From Microbacterium amylolyticum (lineage in GTDB: Bacteria; Actinomycetota; Actinomycetes; Actinomycetales; Microbacteriaceae), in NCBI RefSeq assembly GCF_011046975.1, contig NZ_CP049253.1, forward strand, positions 682,001 to 746,000: 64,000 bases of DNA, given 5' to 3'. Under the pieces are notes generated by a model. The model did no database searches and had not been told where the DNA came from. It worked only from the letters and a program-made list of their open reading frames with translations. The translations under genes and the position numbers were made by a program. Of the stretch, positions 56,276 to 64,000 are shown piece by piece (within the stretch, counting starts at the first letter, position 1; every line of letters starts with the position of its first letter).

Positions 56276-58138
56276 TCAGCGATCGAGGTTTCTCGTCGCT
56301 GCCCTTTGCTCCGCGGCGAGCGCGGCGTAGAGACCGCCTCGCCCGAGGAGTTCATCGTGGGTTCCGGATTCCACGATCCGCCCCTCTTCAACAACGTGGA
56401 TGATATCTGCGTCGATCACGGTCGAGAGGCGATGGGCCACCGTGACGGTCGTCCGTCCTCGTGCCGCGGAATCGATCGCCTCCTGCACCACCCTCTCGCT
56501 GACGGTGTCCAGGGCGCTCGTTGCCTCGTCGAGAAGAAGAACGGGTGGATCTTTGAGCAGCACCCGCGCGATGGCGATGCGTTGTTTCTCACCGCCGGAC
56601 AACCGATAACCACGCTCGCCGACGATCGTGTCATAGCCGTCATCAAAGCTCTCGACGACGTGATGAATGTTCGCCCTTCGGCAGGCGGTCTCGATCTCGT
56701 CGTCCGTTGCGTCAGGCTTGGCGTAGCGCAGATTGTCGCGTATCGACGCGTGAAAGAGATACGTCTCCTGGCTGACAATGCCGACGTGGTCGATAATCGA
56801 TCGAGCTTCGAGGTCACGAACATCGGTTCCCGCAAACAGAACCGAGCCTTCCGACACCTCGTACATCCGGGGCGTGAGGTAAAGAATCGTTGTCTTTCCG
56901 GCGCCGGACGGGCCGACGAAGGCGACGTGTTGCCCGGGCTCCGCAACGAATGACACCCCGTCGAGTGTCGGCCGACCGTCGGGCCCGGCGTCAGGATAAC
57001 GAAACCGCACATCGCGAAACTCGATTCGGCCCAGATCCTCCCCCGCTTCATCGACCTGCTTCGCATCCGGACGATCGACGATGGCGGGGCTCAGATCGAG
57101 GTAGTCGAAGATGCGGGCGAACAGCGCAGACGATGTCTGCACCTCCAGCGCAACGCGCATCAGGCTCGTCAGCGGCATCATCAGGCGCGCCTGAACGGTG
57201 GTGAACGCCACGATCGTTCCAGCCGTCATGGCGCCGAATCCTCCTGTAATCAGGAGACCCGCTGCGAGATAGATCACCGCAGGAACGGACGACATCAGCA
57301 CCTGCACAACGGCGAAGAACCCTTGTCCACTCATGGTCTGGCGTACTTGCAAGCGAATCTGCTTCGCGTTCTCCGCCGCGTAGCGCCCTGATTCTGCTGC
57401 CTGCGTATTAAACGACTTCGACAGGAGGATGCCGGACACGCTCAGCGTCTCCTGGGTGATCGCCGTTAGCTCGGAGAGCGACTGTTGCGTCTGCGAGGCG
57501 ATCCGCGCCCTCACCTGACCGACGCGTCGCTGGATCATGATCAGAGGCGGCATCACCACAAGCGCGATGAGTGTCAGCCGCCAGTCGATCAGGGCCATCG
57601 CGATAATCGAGGCGATCACCGTTACGGTGTTGCCGAGGATCGACGTGATCGTGCTCGTGAGAACGCCGGAGACACCGCCAACATCGTTCTGCAACCGGGA
57701 CTGGATGATTCCGGTCTTCGTTCGTGTGAAGAACCCGAGTTCCATCCCTTGAAGGTGCTCGAACATGCGGATACGCAAATCGCCGGTGACGCGGTTGCCG
57801 ACGCTCGAGGTAAACCAGGTCTGGACGACGCTGACGACGGCGCTCAGAACGTACAAACCGATCATCACGCCGACGAGAGTGCTCAGCAGGCCCAGTTGGA
57901 CGACACCATCCGCAGGAAACAGTGCGTCGTCGAACAGGCGTTGGATGATCAGCGCGGGAACGACGCCAAGTGCTGCGCCGACGACGACGAGCAGAGCGGT
58001 GACGGCGATTCGTGCGCGGTACGGGGAGAAAAGAGCGATCACGCGCCGCCCGAGATGTGGCACCTTGGGCGCCTGCGCATTGATTCGGCGTTGCGCCTGT
58101 TCATCCACGGGGCGCATCCCGCGGCCTCCTCCACTCAT
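56276..58138 (-). CDS. ABC transporter, fused permease-ATPase half-transporter
   Basis: 620 residues. Six N-terminal transmembrane helices (about 30-340, starting VIALFSPYRARIAVTALLVV), then the ATPase: GPSGAGKTTI, LSGGEKQRIAIARVL, LLLDEATSALD and VAHRLSTVIDADII (H-loop). Exporter type, acts as a dimer; substrate unknown. The ATG at 58138 has GGAGGATCG immediately upstream and fits the family N terminus; the earlier start at 58330 overlaps the divergent MFS gene. Abuts nrtR tail-to-tail. Confidence 0.92.
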   Translation of the reverse strand: MSGGGRGMRPVDEQAQRRINAQAPKVPHLGRRVIALFSPYRARIAVTALLVVVGAALGVVPALIIQRLFDDALFPADGVVQLGLLSTLVGVMIGLYVLSAVVSVVQTWFTSSVGNRVTGDLRIRMFEHLQGMELGFFTRTKTGIIQSRLQNDVGGVSGVLTSTITSILGNTVTVIASIIAMALIDWRLTLIALVVMPPLIMIQRRVGQVRARIASQTQQSLSELTAITQETLSVSGILLSKSFNTQAAESGRYAAENAKQIRLQVRQTMSGQGFFAVVQVLMSSVPAVIYLAAGLLITGGFGAMTAGTIVAFTTVQARLMMPLTSLMRVALEVQTSSALFARIFDYLDLSPAIVDRPDAKQVDEAGEDLGRIEFRDVRFRYPDAGPDGRPTLDGVSFVAEPGQHVAFVGPSGAGKTTILYLTPRMYEVSEGSVLFAGTDVRDLEARSIIDHVGIVSQETYLFHASIRDNLRYAKPDATDDEIETACRRANIHHVVESFDDGYDTIVGERGYRLSGGEKQRIAIARVLLKDPPVLLLDEATSALDTVSERVVQEAIDSAARGRTTVTVAHRLSTVIDADIIHVVEEGRIVESGTHDELLGRGGLYAALAAEQRAATRNLDR

Positions 58139-58323
58139 CGATCCTCCATGCTCACGACACGAGCTTAGGACGCGGAAGCCAACACGGGGATTTCCCGTGA
58201 ATCCGTCATGAGCCAGGAATATTTTGCCCGAGAGCGCGGTTAACCTGGATCGTCTGCCCGCGAGAGGAGCTCTGTGCCTCTGGCCCGGGGCAGTCAGGCT
58301 TCTTCCGTACCGGAGTACCGCTC

Positions 58324-59817
58324 GTGACAACCTCTTCTCGCGCCGTGCGCGCCCAGCCCGCGAACAACGGCACGATTGATCCCGCTGGAATGCGGGTCAT
58401 CTGGCTGCTCCTCGTTGCGGCGTTCGTCGCCATTCTCAATGAGACCACGATGGCCATCGCCATCCCCGAGCTGAACACCGCACTCGGAATTCCCCCGGAG
58501 CAGGGGCAGTGGCTGACGAGCGCCTTTATGCTCACGATGGCTGTCGTCATTCCGACGACGGGCTTCCTCCTGCAGCGATTCACGACACGCCAGGTCTTCC
58601 TCGCCGCCATCATCACGTTCGCGGCCGGAACCGCAGTGTGCCTTGTGGCCTTCGGCCCGCAGGCGTTCGCGATGCTTCTCACCGGACGGGTGATCCAGGC
58701 GGCGGGTACCGGCATCATGATGCCCCTGCTCATGACGACGATGATGAATGTCGTCCCCGCTCACTCACGCGGCCGCATGATGGGCCGCGTGGGCATGGTG
58801 ATCTCGCTCGCGCCCGCACTGGGCCCGACGATGTCCGGGATCATTCTGGACTCGCTCGGATGGCGCTGGTTGTTCGGCATCGTTCTCCCTATCGCCGTTG
58901 TGGCGATGGCGGCTGGTGCGAAGTGGATGACGAATCTCGGCGAGACCACAAAGGCGCCGATCGATGTTGTGTCGGTTCTGCTGTCTGTCGTCGCTTTCGG
59001 CGGAATCGTCTATGGCCTGAGCCAGTTCGGTGGCCACGGGGCAGACGGTGGCGCTGCCGGTGCCACGCCGTTCGTCATCATCGCCGTCGGTGCCGTTTTC
59101 CTCGCGCTCTTCGTGTGGCGACAGATCGAGCTGAAGCGATCATCGCAGCCCCTGCTCGATCTGGGAGTCTTCCAGTCTCGCAACTTCGTCATCTCGATCA
59201 GCATCATGGTGATCGTCTCGCTGTCGATGTTCGGCACCTTTGCCCTTCTGCCGCAGTACCTGCAGAACGTTGCGGGCCTTGGCGCCACGCAATCCGGCCT
59301 GATTCTGCTCCCCGGCTCGGTCTTAATGGGCCTCCTCGGCCCCGTCATGGGCCGTATTTACGACGCGCACGGCCCGCGTGTGTTGCTGGTTCCCGGCTCG
59401 ATCATGATCGCCTCGGCGCTGTTCTTCTACTCCACCGTCGACATCGGCACACCGGTGTGGATGCTCGTCACCGCGCAGGCCGTGATGTCGGTGGGACTGG
59501 CCAGCTCCTTCACCCCGCTGTTCTCGGCGTCGCTGGGTTCGCTCCCTCGTCCGCTGTATTCACACGGTTCAGCGGCGCTGAACACCCTGCAGCAGGTGGC
59601 GGGCGCGGCAGGAACCGCCCTGCTCATTTCGGTGTACTCAACGTTCCTGTATGCCGGAGAAGCCCAGGGCTTGTCCGTTGCGGAGGCCGGAGCTCCCGGG
59701 GCTCGTTCGGCGTTCCTCATCGCGGCGTTTATCTCCCTCGGTTCCGTCGCCTTGGCGTTCTTCGTGGTGAAACCGGACGGAACTGAGGAGGCTGAGCAGG
59801 CATCTGCCGGCCACTGA
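58324..59817 (+). CDS. MFS transporter, DHA2 (EmrB/QacA) family
   Basis: 497 residues, about fourteen hydrophobic helices. DHA2 marks: NETTMAIAIPELNTALG in helix 1 and WLTSAFMLTMAVVIPTTGFL, motif A-like LLQRFTTRQVFLA, and motif C-like GRVGMVISLAPALGPTMSG. Proton-driven multidrug efflux. The start is GTG at 58324. Divergent from the ABC exporter with a 185-bp shared region; ends at a perfect 22-bp hairpin. Confidence 0.92.
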   Translation: MTTSSRAVRAQPANNGTIDPAGMRVIWLLLVAAFVAILNETTMAIAIPELNTALGIPPEQGQWLTSAFMLTMAVVIPTTGFLLQRFTTRQVFLAAIITFAAGTAVCLVAFGPQAFAMLLTGRVIQAAGTGIMMPLLMTTMMNVVPAHSRGRMMGRVGMVISLAPALGPTMSGIILDSLGWRWLFGIVLPIAVVAMAAGAKWMTNLGETTKAPIDVVSVLLSVVAFGGIVYGLSQFGGHGADGGAAGATPFVIIAVGAVFLALFVWRQIELKRSSQPLLDLGVFQSRNFVISISIMVIVSLSMFGTFALLPQYLQNVAGLGATQSGLILLPGSVLMGLLGPVMGRIYDAHGPRVLLVPGSIMIASALFFYSTVDIGTPVWMLVTAQAVMSVGLASSFTPLFSASLGSLPRPLYSHGSAALNTLQQVAGAAGTALLISVYSTFLYAGEAQGLSVAEAGAPGARSAFLIAAFISLGSVALAFFVVKPDGTEEAEQASAGH

Positions 59818-59820
59818 CCT

Positions 59821-59870
59821 TCTGAATGCACAAGCGCCCGCCGATCTTGGCGGGCGCTTGTGCATTCAGA
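59821..59870. terminator. 22-bp perfect hairpin after the DHA2 gene
   Basis: Arms 59821-59842 and 59849-59870 are exact complements; loop GATCTT. Lies 3 bp after the stop codon of the MFS gene and just before a TTGACA promoter. Rho-independent terminator in position; unusually long stem. Confidence 0.85.
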
Positions 59871-59874
59871 AGCA

Positions 59875-59903
59875 TTGACAGCCACTGCGGCAAATATGAT
59901 ACG
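59875..59903 (+). promoter_or_regulatory. Candidate promoter of the small unknown gene
   Basis: Consensus -35 TTGACA (59875-59880), 17 nt, then GATACG (59898-59903); TATGAT at 59895-59900 is an alternative -10 with a short spacer. The region is locally AT-rich. About 90 nt of leader precede the ATG at 59995. Confidence 0.45.
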
Positions 59904-59994
59904 TTTCAGATTCGGAAAGCGCTTGCCTCGGCACGTGTGGTGACGGCAGAGAAGCCGCATCCCATCCGACAGCACAACGGATCACTGGAGACCC

Positions 59995-60243
59995 ATGAGC
60001 GAGAAGACGACGGCTCCCGTCGGCTGGGCCGTGCGCGCACAAGGTGCATGCGAGTGGGTCACGTGGGTCCTCGCGTCGCCCGAAGAGCAGGAATGGGAGG
60101 TCGGCGAACGGCTGACCGGCATCCACCTGGAACAGGCTCAGTACGGGCTTGCGGCGATTCAGATCCTCGCGCTCATCGGTGACGAGCTTCCGGAGGAGCT
60201 GCGGGGCGACGCGGCGGCAGGATCCAGAGTCATCCGGGTGTGA
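59995..60243 (+). CDS. Small protein of unknown function
   Basis: 82 residues, soluble and acidic, start MSEKTTAPVGWAVRAQGAC. A consensus-like promoter and GGAG 6 nt before the ATG support real expression. I recognise no family. Its last 85 bp overlap, on the other strand, the 3' end of the pseudouridine synthase gene, so one of the two ends is unusual. Tryptophans at about 11, 21 and 24 and a helix-rich middle are the only notable features. Confidence 0.55.
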   Translation: MSEKTTAPVGWAVRAQGACEWVTWVLASPEEQEWEVGERLTGIHLEQAQYGLAAIQILALIGDELPEELRGDAAAGSRVIRV

Positions 60244-61232
60244 AAGGTGCGAGTGGTCCCGGTGAACGGATCATCAAACTCGAGGCGCTCGGCGAGCAGC
60301 TGAAGCGTTGACGAGAAGTCGTACGGGTCGGGGTTGATGTCGCGCGGGTAGACCGGGTCGCCGAAGATGGGCAATCCGAGTCCGTTCATGTGCACTCGGA
60401 GCTGGTGGGTTTTCCCCGTGTGAGGCGACAACTCGAATTCCCCGACCCACCGGCCCTGATAGGGAAAAGTGCGCGCGAGCCGGATGGTTGTGTGCGTGTT
60501 TGGTGCGCCGTCGATTTCGCGCACAGCGCGGTCTCCGGAGATCTTTTGGAGAAGCGTTCGACGCTCGCGGGGCTCACCGGATTCGAGTCCCAGCGGCAGC
60601 GGATCTCCTGGTCGCCACCCTTCGGGGAGGTTCGCGAGTGCGCGATACGACTTTGTGATCCCGCGTTGTTGGAAAAGCACCTGATACGCACCTCGCGTCG
60701 AGGTGCGTCGCGAGACGGCCAACAGGCCGCCGGTAACTCTGTCCAGACGATGGATGGCGACCAGATCGTCTTCACCACGCTCAACCCTCAGTCGTGTGAC
60801 AACGCACTCGCGCACGAAAGCGCCGTTGGGCGTCGATGCCAGAAAGTGCGGTTTGTCGACGATCAGCAGGTCGTCGTCCTCGTGCACGATCGAGATCTCG
60901 AACGGAACCCGAGCTTCCGGCGGCGTCGGCTTATGGAAGACGTAGAAACCACCGGGAATGACCGCGTCGTCCAGTGATGCACGCCGACCGTTCTGATCGG
61001 TTAGCTCGCCGGGGCCCGTGAAGTAATCGAGGTGGAGGTCTTCGGCGTCAAGCACCTCCTCGTGGGCGGTCGCGGCGGGGATCACCGAATCGCGCAACCA
61101 CTCGCGGATGGAGGCAGGAACAGGCAGATCCTGGGCATCATGCGTCTGCGTTCCGCCCGGGGCGCGCAGGCGCGTCGCCGTGATCCCGTCGCGCGGGGCG
61201 AGGATCCTCTTTCCGAAACGTGCCACGTTCAC
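60159..61232 (-). CDS. RluA-family RNA pseudouridine synthase
   Basis: 357 residues. Catalytic motif IHRLDRVTGGLL with Asp at about 166; other parts are LLIVDKPHFLASTPNG and SPHTGKTHQLRVHMNGLGLP. Isomerises uridines in rRNA or tRNA; specificity not decidable. The conserved fold ends near FHTRMTLDP; the last 19 residues (AAASPRSSSGSSSPMSARI) form a Ser-rich tail encoded in the overlap with the small gene. The start is GTG at 61232; a GTG at 61226 is also possible. Confidence 0.88.
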   Translation of the reverse strand: MNVARFGKRILAPRDGITATRLRAPGGTQTHDAQDLPVPASIREWLRDSVIPAATAHEEVLDAEDLHLDYFTGPGELTDQNGRRASLDDAVIPGGFYVFHKPTPPEARVPFEISIVHEDDDLLIVDKPHFLASTPNGAFVRECVVTRLRVERGEDDLVAIHRLDRVTGGLLAVSRRTSTRGAYQVLFQQRGITKSYRALANLPEGWRPGDPLPLGLESGEPRERRTLLQKISGDRAVREIDGAPNTHTTIRLARTFPYQGRWVGEFELSPHTGKTHQLRVHMNGLGLPIFGDPVYPRDINPDPYDFSSTLQLLAERLEFDDPFTGTTRTFHTRMTLDPAAASPRSSSGSSSPMSARI

Positions 61233-61293
61233 AGGAGCATAGCCACTCCTGCTCGAAGAAGCGTGAGGGTTCCCGCCTTGGCCCCGCCCCCGT

Positions 61294-61311
61294 GTGTGGA
61301 GCGTTCCACAC
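61294..61311. promoter_or_regulatory. Palindrome, LacI-like operator (copy 1)
   Basis: gtgtggagcgttccacac: 7-bp arms around gcgt, CG-centred. The core gtggagcgttccac recurs at 61412-61425. Lies 89-106 bp before the permease start codon. Confidence 0.55.
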
Positions 61312-61399
61312 GGGTTCACCTGCGGGCCACCGAGAAGATCCTCGCCATTCGCCACACCTTTCTAGCGTCGACACCATCGACCCGATGAGAGGAGGCGCA

Positions 61400-63235
61400 A
61401 TGCTCACCGATGTGGAGCGTTCCACGCCGCAGATGGCCCCGGAACGGAAGACGATGTCGTGGCGTCATCGCACGATGATCTCGCTCCGACACCCGGCGAC
61501 CATTCTCGGCGCGATACTCATCGCTATCTTTGGCTACCTCATTGTCGCGCCCGTTGTCTCGATGCTACTCGGCGCTTTCCAGGTGGGGTTCGGGGATGAC
61601 ACGCGCATCGGTCAGTCCGCCGGGTCCCTCACCACGTATTACATCGAGCGGGTGTTCACGTCGGGTGTATCCGACATCATCTTTTATGAGCCGCTGCGCA
61701 ACACCGTCGTGCTGTCGCTCGCCGCGATCGTCACCTCTCTTGCTCTCGGCGTCCCGGTCGCGTGGCTTCTCGCGCGCACCGATCTGCCCGGACGTCGCTG
61801 GTTCTCCACGGCGCTCATCGTTCCTTACATGCTGCCGGCGTGGACATTCGCCCTCGCGTGGACGACGATCTTCAAGAATCGTCGTATCGGCGGCGCGCCC
61901 GGCTGGCTCGAGACCCTCGGTTTCACGCCTCCCGATTGGATCGCATACGGCCCCCTGCCGATCCTCGTCATCTTCACGATGCACTTCATTCCTTTCGTGA
62001 TCCTGCTGGTCACGAACGCGATGAAAAACCTGCCGGACGACTTGACCGAGGCCGGCCAGGTCCTGGGAGTACCGGCCGCGATCCGGATACGTCGCATCGT
62101 TTTGCCGCTCCTGACGCCCGCCATCTTGTCGGCATCAACCCTGATTTTCGCCAAGGCTCTCGGAGAGTTCGGCGTTGCATATGTGCTGGGAACCCCCGCG
62201 AACTTCTCGGTTCTTTCCACAACGCTCTACCAGAGCATCCAGACCCAGCAACCGGGCGTTGCTGCCGTGATCGCAGCCGTGATGGTCGCGCTCGGCGCGC
62301 TGTCTGTGTACGTCGATGTGCGATTCCTCCGCGAGATGAAGCGCTTCGCGACCGTCTCCGGCCGCGGTCTCCGTGGCCAGGCACAGCGGCTCGGCCGGCG
62401 CAAGTGGGTGGCGTTCAGCGGAGTTGTTGCCTTGTTCACCACCTCGGTTGTTCTTCCCCTCGGCGTTCTCGTCCTCTCCACCGTCATGCGCATCCCCGGC
62501 CGATTCGAGTGGTCGAATTTCACTCTCGATTACTGGCTCGGCCAGAACCTTCCCACCGTCGGGTTCTCCGAGGGGATTCTCGTCAACCCCAAGACCTGGG
62601 AAGCGGCGTGGAACACCATCTGGATGGTGGGCGTTGCCGCGGTCGCTGCGGGTGTGCTCGGAATGCTCGTGGGATACGTGGTCTCCCGCGCCCCGGCGCG
62701 GTGGGTCGGGACGACGCTGCGATCCGTGACGTTCATGCCGTATCTCGTCCCTGGTATCGCGTTCGCGGTGGCGTGTTTGTCGCTGTTTGCCGTGCAACGT
62801 GGACCGATCCCGGCGCTCTACGGCACCGCAATCTTGCTTGTCATTGTGATGATCGCCGACGAAATGCCCTTTGCATCGCGCGCCGGGACAAGCGCCATGA
62901 TGCAGCTCGGTCGGGACCCCGAAGAAGCCGCGCAGACGCTCGGCGCCGGATGGTTTACCCGCATGCGCCTGATCGTGTTTCCGATTCAGCGCAATGCCCT
63001 GGCCAGCGCCATCCTGCTCCCTTTCGTCTCGGGAGTTCAGGGGCTCAGCCTCGTCATCATCCTCGCCACCCCCGGAACACAACTGCTGACAACCCTCTCG
63101 ATGACGCTCGTCGATAACGGGTACACGCACGCCGCAAACGGTGTCGTCGTGCTCATCTGCGTTATCGCGCTGCTCGGCACCTGGCTGGCCCGCACGCTGT
63201 TCCGCGCGGACCTGTCCTCCGGCATCGGGTCCTGA
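61400..63235 (+). CDS. Iron(III)-type ABC transporter permease (FbpB-like)
   Basis: 611 residues containing two binding-protein-dependent permease domains in tandem, about twelve helices. EAA-type loops: EAGQVLGVPAAIRIRRIVLP in the first half and EAAQTLGAGWFTRMRLIVFP in the second. This double permease is typical of ferric-ion (and some phosphonate or thiamine) importers. The ATG at 61400 has GAGGAGG just upstream. The binding lipoprotein follows 55 bp later; the ATPase must lie outside the window. Confidence 0.88.
   Translation: MLTDVERSTPQMAPERKTMSWRHRTMISLRHPATILGAILIAIFGYLIVAPVVSMLLGAFQVGFGDDTRIGQSAGSLTTYYIERVFTSGVSDIIFYEPLRNTVVLSLAAIVTSLALGVPVAWLLARTDLPGRRWFSTALIVPYMLPAWTFALAWTTIFKNRRIGGAPGWLETLGFTPPDWIAYGPLPILVIFTMHFIPFVILLVTNAMKNLPDDLTEAGQVLGVPAAIRIRRIVLPLLTPAILSASTLIFAKALGEFGVAYVLGTPANFSVLSTTLYQSIQTQQPGVAAVIAAVMVALGALSVYVDVRFLREMKRFATVSGRGLRGQAQRLGRRKWVAFSGVVALFTTSVVLPLGVLVLSTVMRIPGRFEWSNFTLDYWLGQNLPTVGFSEGILVNPKTWEAAWNTIWMVGVAAVAAGVLGMLVGYVVSRAPARWVGTTLRSVTFMPYLVPGIAFAVACLSLFAVQRGPIPALYGTAILLVIVMIADEMPFASRAGTSAMMQLGRDPEEAAQTLGAGWFTRMRLIVFPIQRNALASAILLPFVSGVQGLSLVIILATPGTQLLTTLSMTLVDNGYTHAANGVVVLICVIALLGTWLARTLFRADLSSGIGS
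61412..61425. promoter_or_regulatory. LacI-like palindrome (copy 2), inside the permease 5' end
   Basis: gtggagcgttccac, identical to the core of the palindrome at 61294, 116 bp apart centre to centre, within codons 5-9 of the permease gene. Confidence 0.5.
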
Positions 63236-63290
63236 TCCTCCCTCTTTTCACCGATTCATCACCGCTTCATCACCGCTAGGAGTACACGAT

Positions 63291-64000
63291 ATGAACCGTT
63301 ACGCACGCCGCACCGCCAGCGGGGCCGCTGCTCTGCTGGGCATCTCGCTCGTCGCCACTTCCTGCGCCGGCCAGGCGCCGGCGGGAACGGCCGCAGATGA
63401 CACCTCCGACGTCTTCTCGTCCGATCTCACGCTCGATGAGCTCATCGAGCGTGCGCAGCAGGAAGGCCCGATCACGATCTACGACGGCACGTCCAAGGTC
63501 GAGGCAATGGCAGAGGCGTTTTCGGAACAGTACGGCATCGACGCCACGGGGGTGAAGGCCGACGCAGCCGAGGTGATCGAAAAGACGACGCGCGAGGCGC
63601 AGTCCGGAAACATCGTCGCCGACGTCGTTGCCCTGAGCGACCTGCCCGCGCTCAAGAGCCAGCTTCTGCCGAGCGGCTTCGTCACAACGTGGGTGCCGTC
63701 GGACCTCGAAGACAGCATCGACGAGAGCATGCGCGAGCCGCTGGTTCTCATCACCGACCCGTCGTTCTTCACCTACAACAGCGAGGTGTATGACACCTGC
63801 CCCGTCGACAACGTGTGGCAGCTGACGGAGCCGGAATGGAGCGGCGCCTTCGCGATCGATGACCCGGTTGGGTCCAACGCGACGCTGGACTGGTTCAGCC
63901 AGATCGCCCAGTTCGGAGACGACGAACTGCGCGCCGCGTACGAGGAAGCGTTCGGTGAGGAGCTCACGACGACACACGACTCCGCAGCGGCCGAGTGGAT
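63291..64000 (+). CDS. Iron(III)-type ABC transporter binding lipoprotein, 3' end outside window
   Basis: At least 236 residues, open at the window edge. Signal peptide with lipobox LVATSCAG (Cys at about 25), then an FbpA-like start of the mature domain (EGPITIYDGTSKVEAMAEAF, EVIEKTTREAQSGN, VADVVALSD). Two-lobed extracytoplasmic binding protein of the transferrin-like group; the ligand may be ferric iron or a related oxyanion or amine complex. AGGAG lies 10 nt before the ATG. Same operon as the permease. Confidence 0.85.
   Translation, partial: MNRYARRTASGAAALLGISLVATSCAGQAPAGTAADDTSDVFSSDLTLDELIERAQQEGPITIYDGTSKVEAMAEAFSEQYGIDATGVKADAAEVIEKTTREAQSGNIVADVVALSDLPALKSQLLPSGFVTTWVPSDLEDSIDESMREPLVLITDPSFFTYNSEVYDTCPVDNVWQLTEPEWSGAFAIDDPVGSNATLDWFSQIAQFGDDELRAAYEEAFGEELTTTHDSAAAEW

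Noticed and set aside
1..64000. CRISPR arrays, tRNA or rRNA genes, prophage modules
   Set aside because: Scanned for regular spaced repeats, tRNA arms with CCA-adjacent ends, and phage structural genes; none found by eye.

Overview
The window reads as a chromosomal segment of a high-GC actinobacterium, most likely a Microbacteriaceae (Microbacterium-like) species. This rests on the GC-rich coding sequence, frequent GTG starts, many ATGA/GTGA overlaps, candidate leaderless promoters (TAnnnT 6-7 nt before the start codon), and actinobacterial blocks: AdnAB-like helicase-nuclease / DUF3107 / ferritin-like protein / RhlE-like DEAD helicase, DUF3117, fdxA-dapC, and an NrtR-linked NAD operon. The species is inferred, not shown.

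Layout. 1-10 kb: repair helicase-nuclease (cut by the window edge), DUF3107, ferritin-like protein, DEAD-box helicase, PHP phosphoesterase, EEP-family protein, aminopeptidase P, a stress-type membrane protein. 10-25 kb: Mrp-type Fe-S carrier, a translationally coupled DUF2520-panC-panD-panB operon, TatB, O-methyltransferase, DUF3117, a PIG-V-like glycosyltransferase, divergent dapE/dapD, citrate synthase, fdxA-dapC, TypA, a PH-domain membrane protein. 25-32 kb: an opp peptide importer (A, B, C and a double ATPase), a CPBP protein and two coupled NUDIX hydrolases.

32.3-39.9 kb is the accessory region. It starts at an almost perfect 67-nt hairpin (31-bp arms) and holds an AbiEi/DUF559-like orphan, a TetR gene reduced to its ligand-binding part, a short upstream ORF, an ARE-type ABC-F gene coupled to an MFS efflux gene (a layout like mef/msr pairs), and an IS3-family element carrying an IS1634-family element with a 24-bp target duplication. 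The IS3 end lies 21 bp from the gcvP stop codon.

40-50.7 kb: gcvT-gcvH-gcvP under a tandem glycine riboswitch, a decayed GH31 glycosidase gene, the metNIQ methionine importer, and a trifunctional ThiE-ThiD-TenA protein under a TPP riboswitch. 50.7-56.3 kb: nadA-nadB-nadC-cysteine desulfurase followed by nrtR; the nadA promoter overlaps a dyad that could be the NrtR operator. 56.3-64 kb: a half-size ABC exporter divergent from a DHA2-type MFS pump, a small unknown gene overlapping the 3' end of a RluA-type pseudouridine synthase, and an Fe(III)-type ABC importer (permease and the start of its binding lipoprotein) with two copies of a LacI-like palindrome.

Most of the window is biosynthesis and housekeeping. 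No CRISPR array, tRNA, rRNA or phage module was recognised. The least ordinary parts are the resistance island with its leader and hairpin, the nested IS, the GH31 relic, the leaderless-promoter series and the candidate operators.
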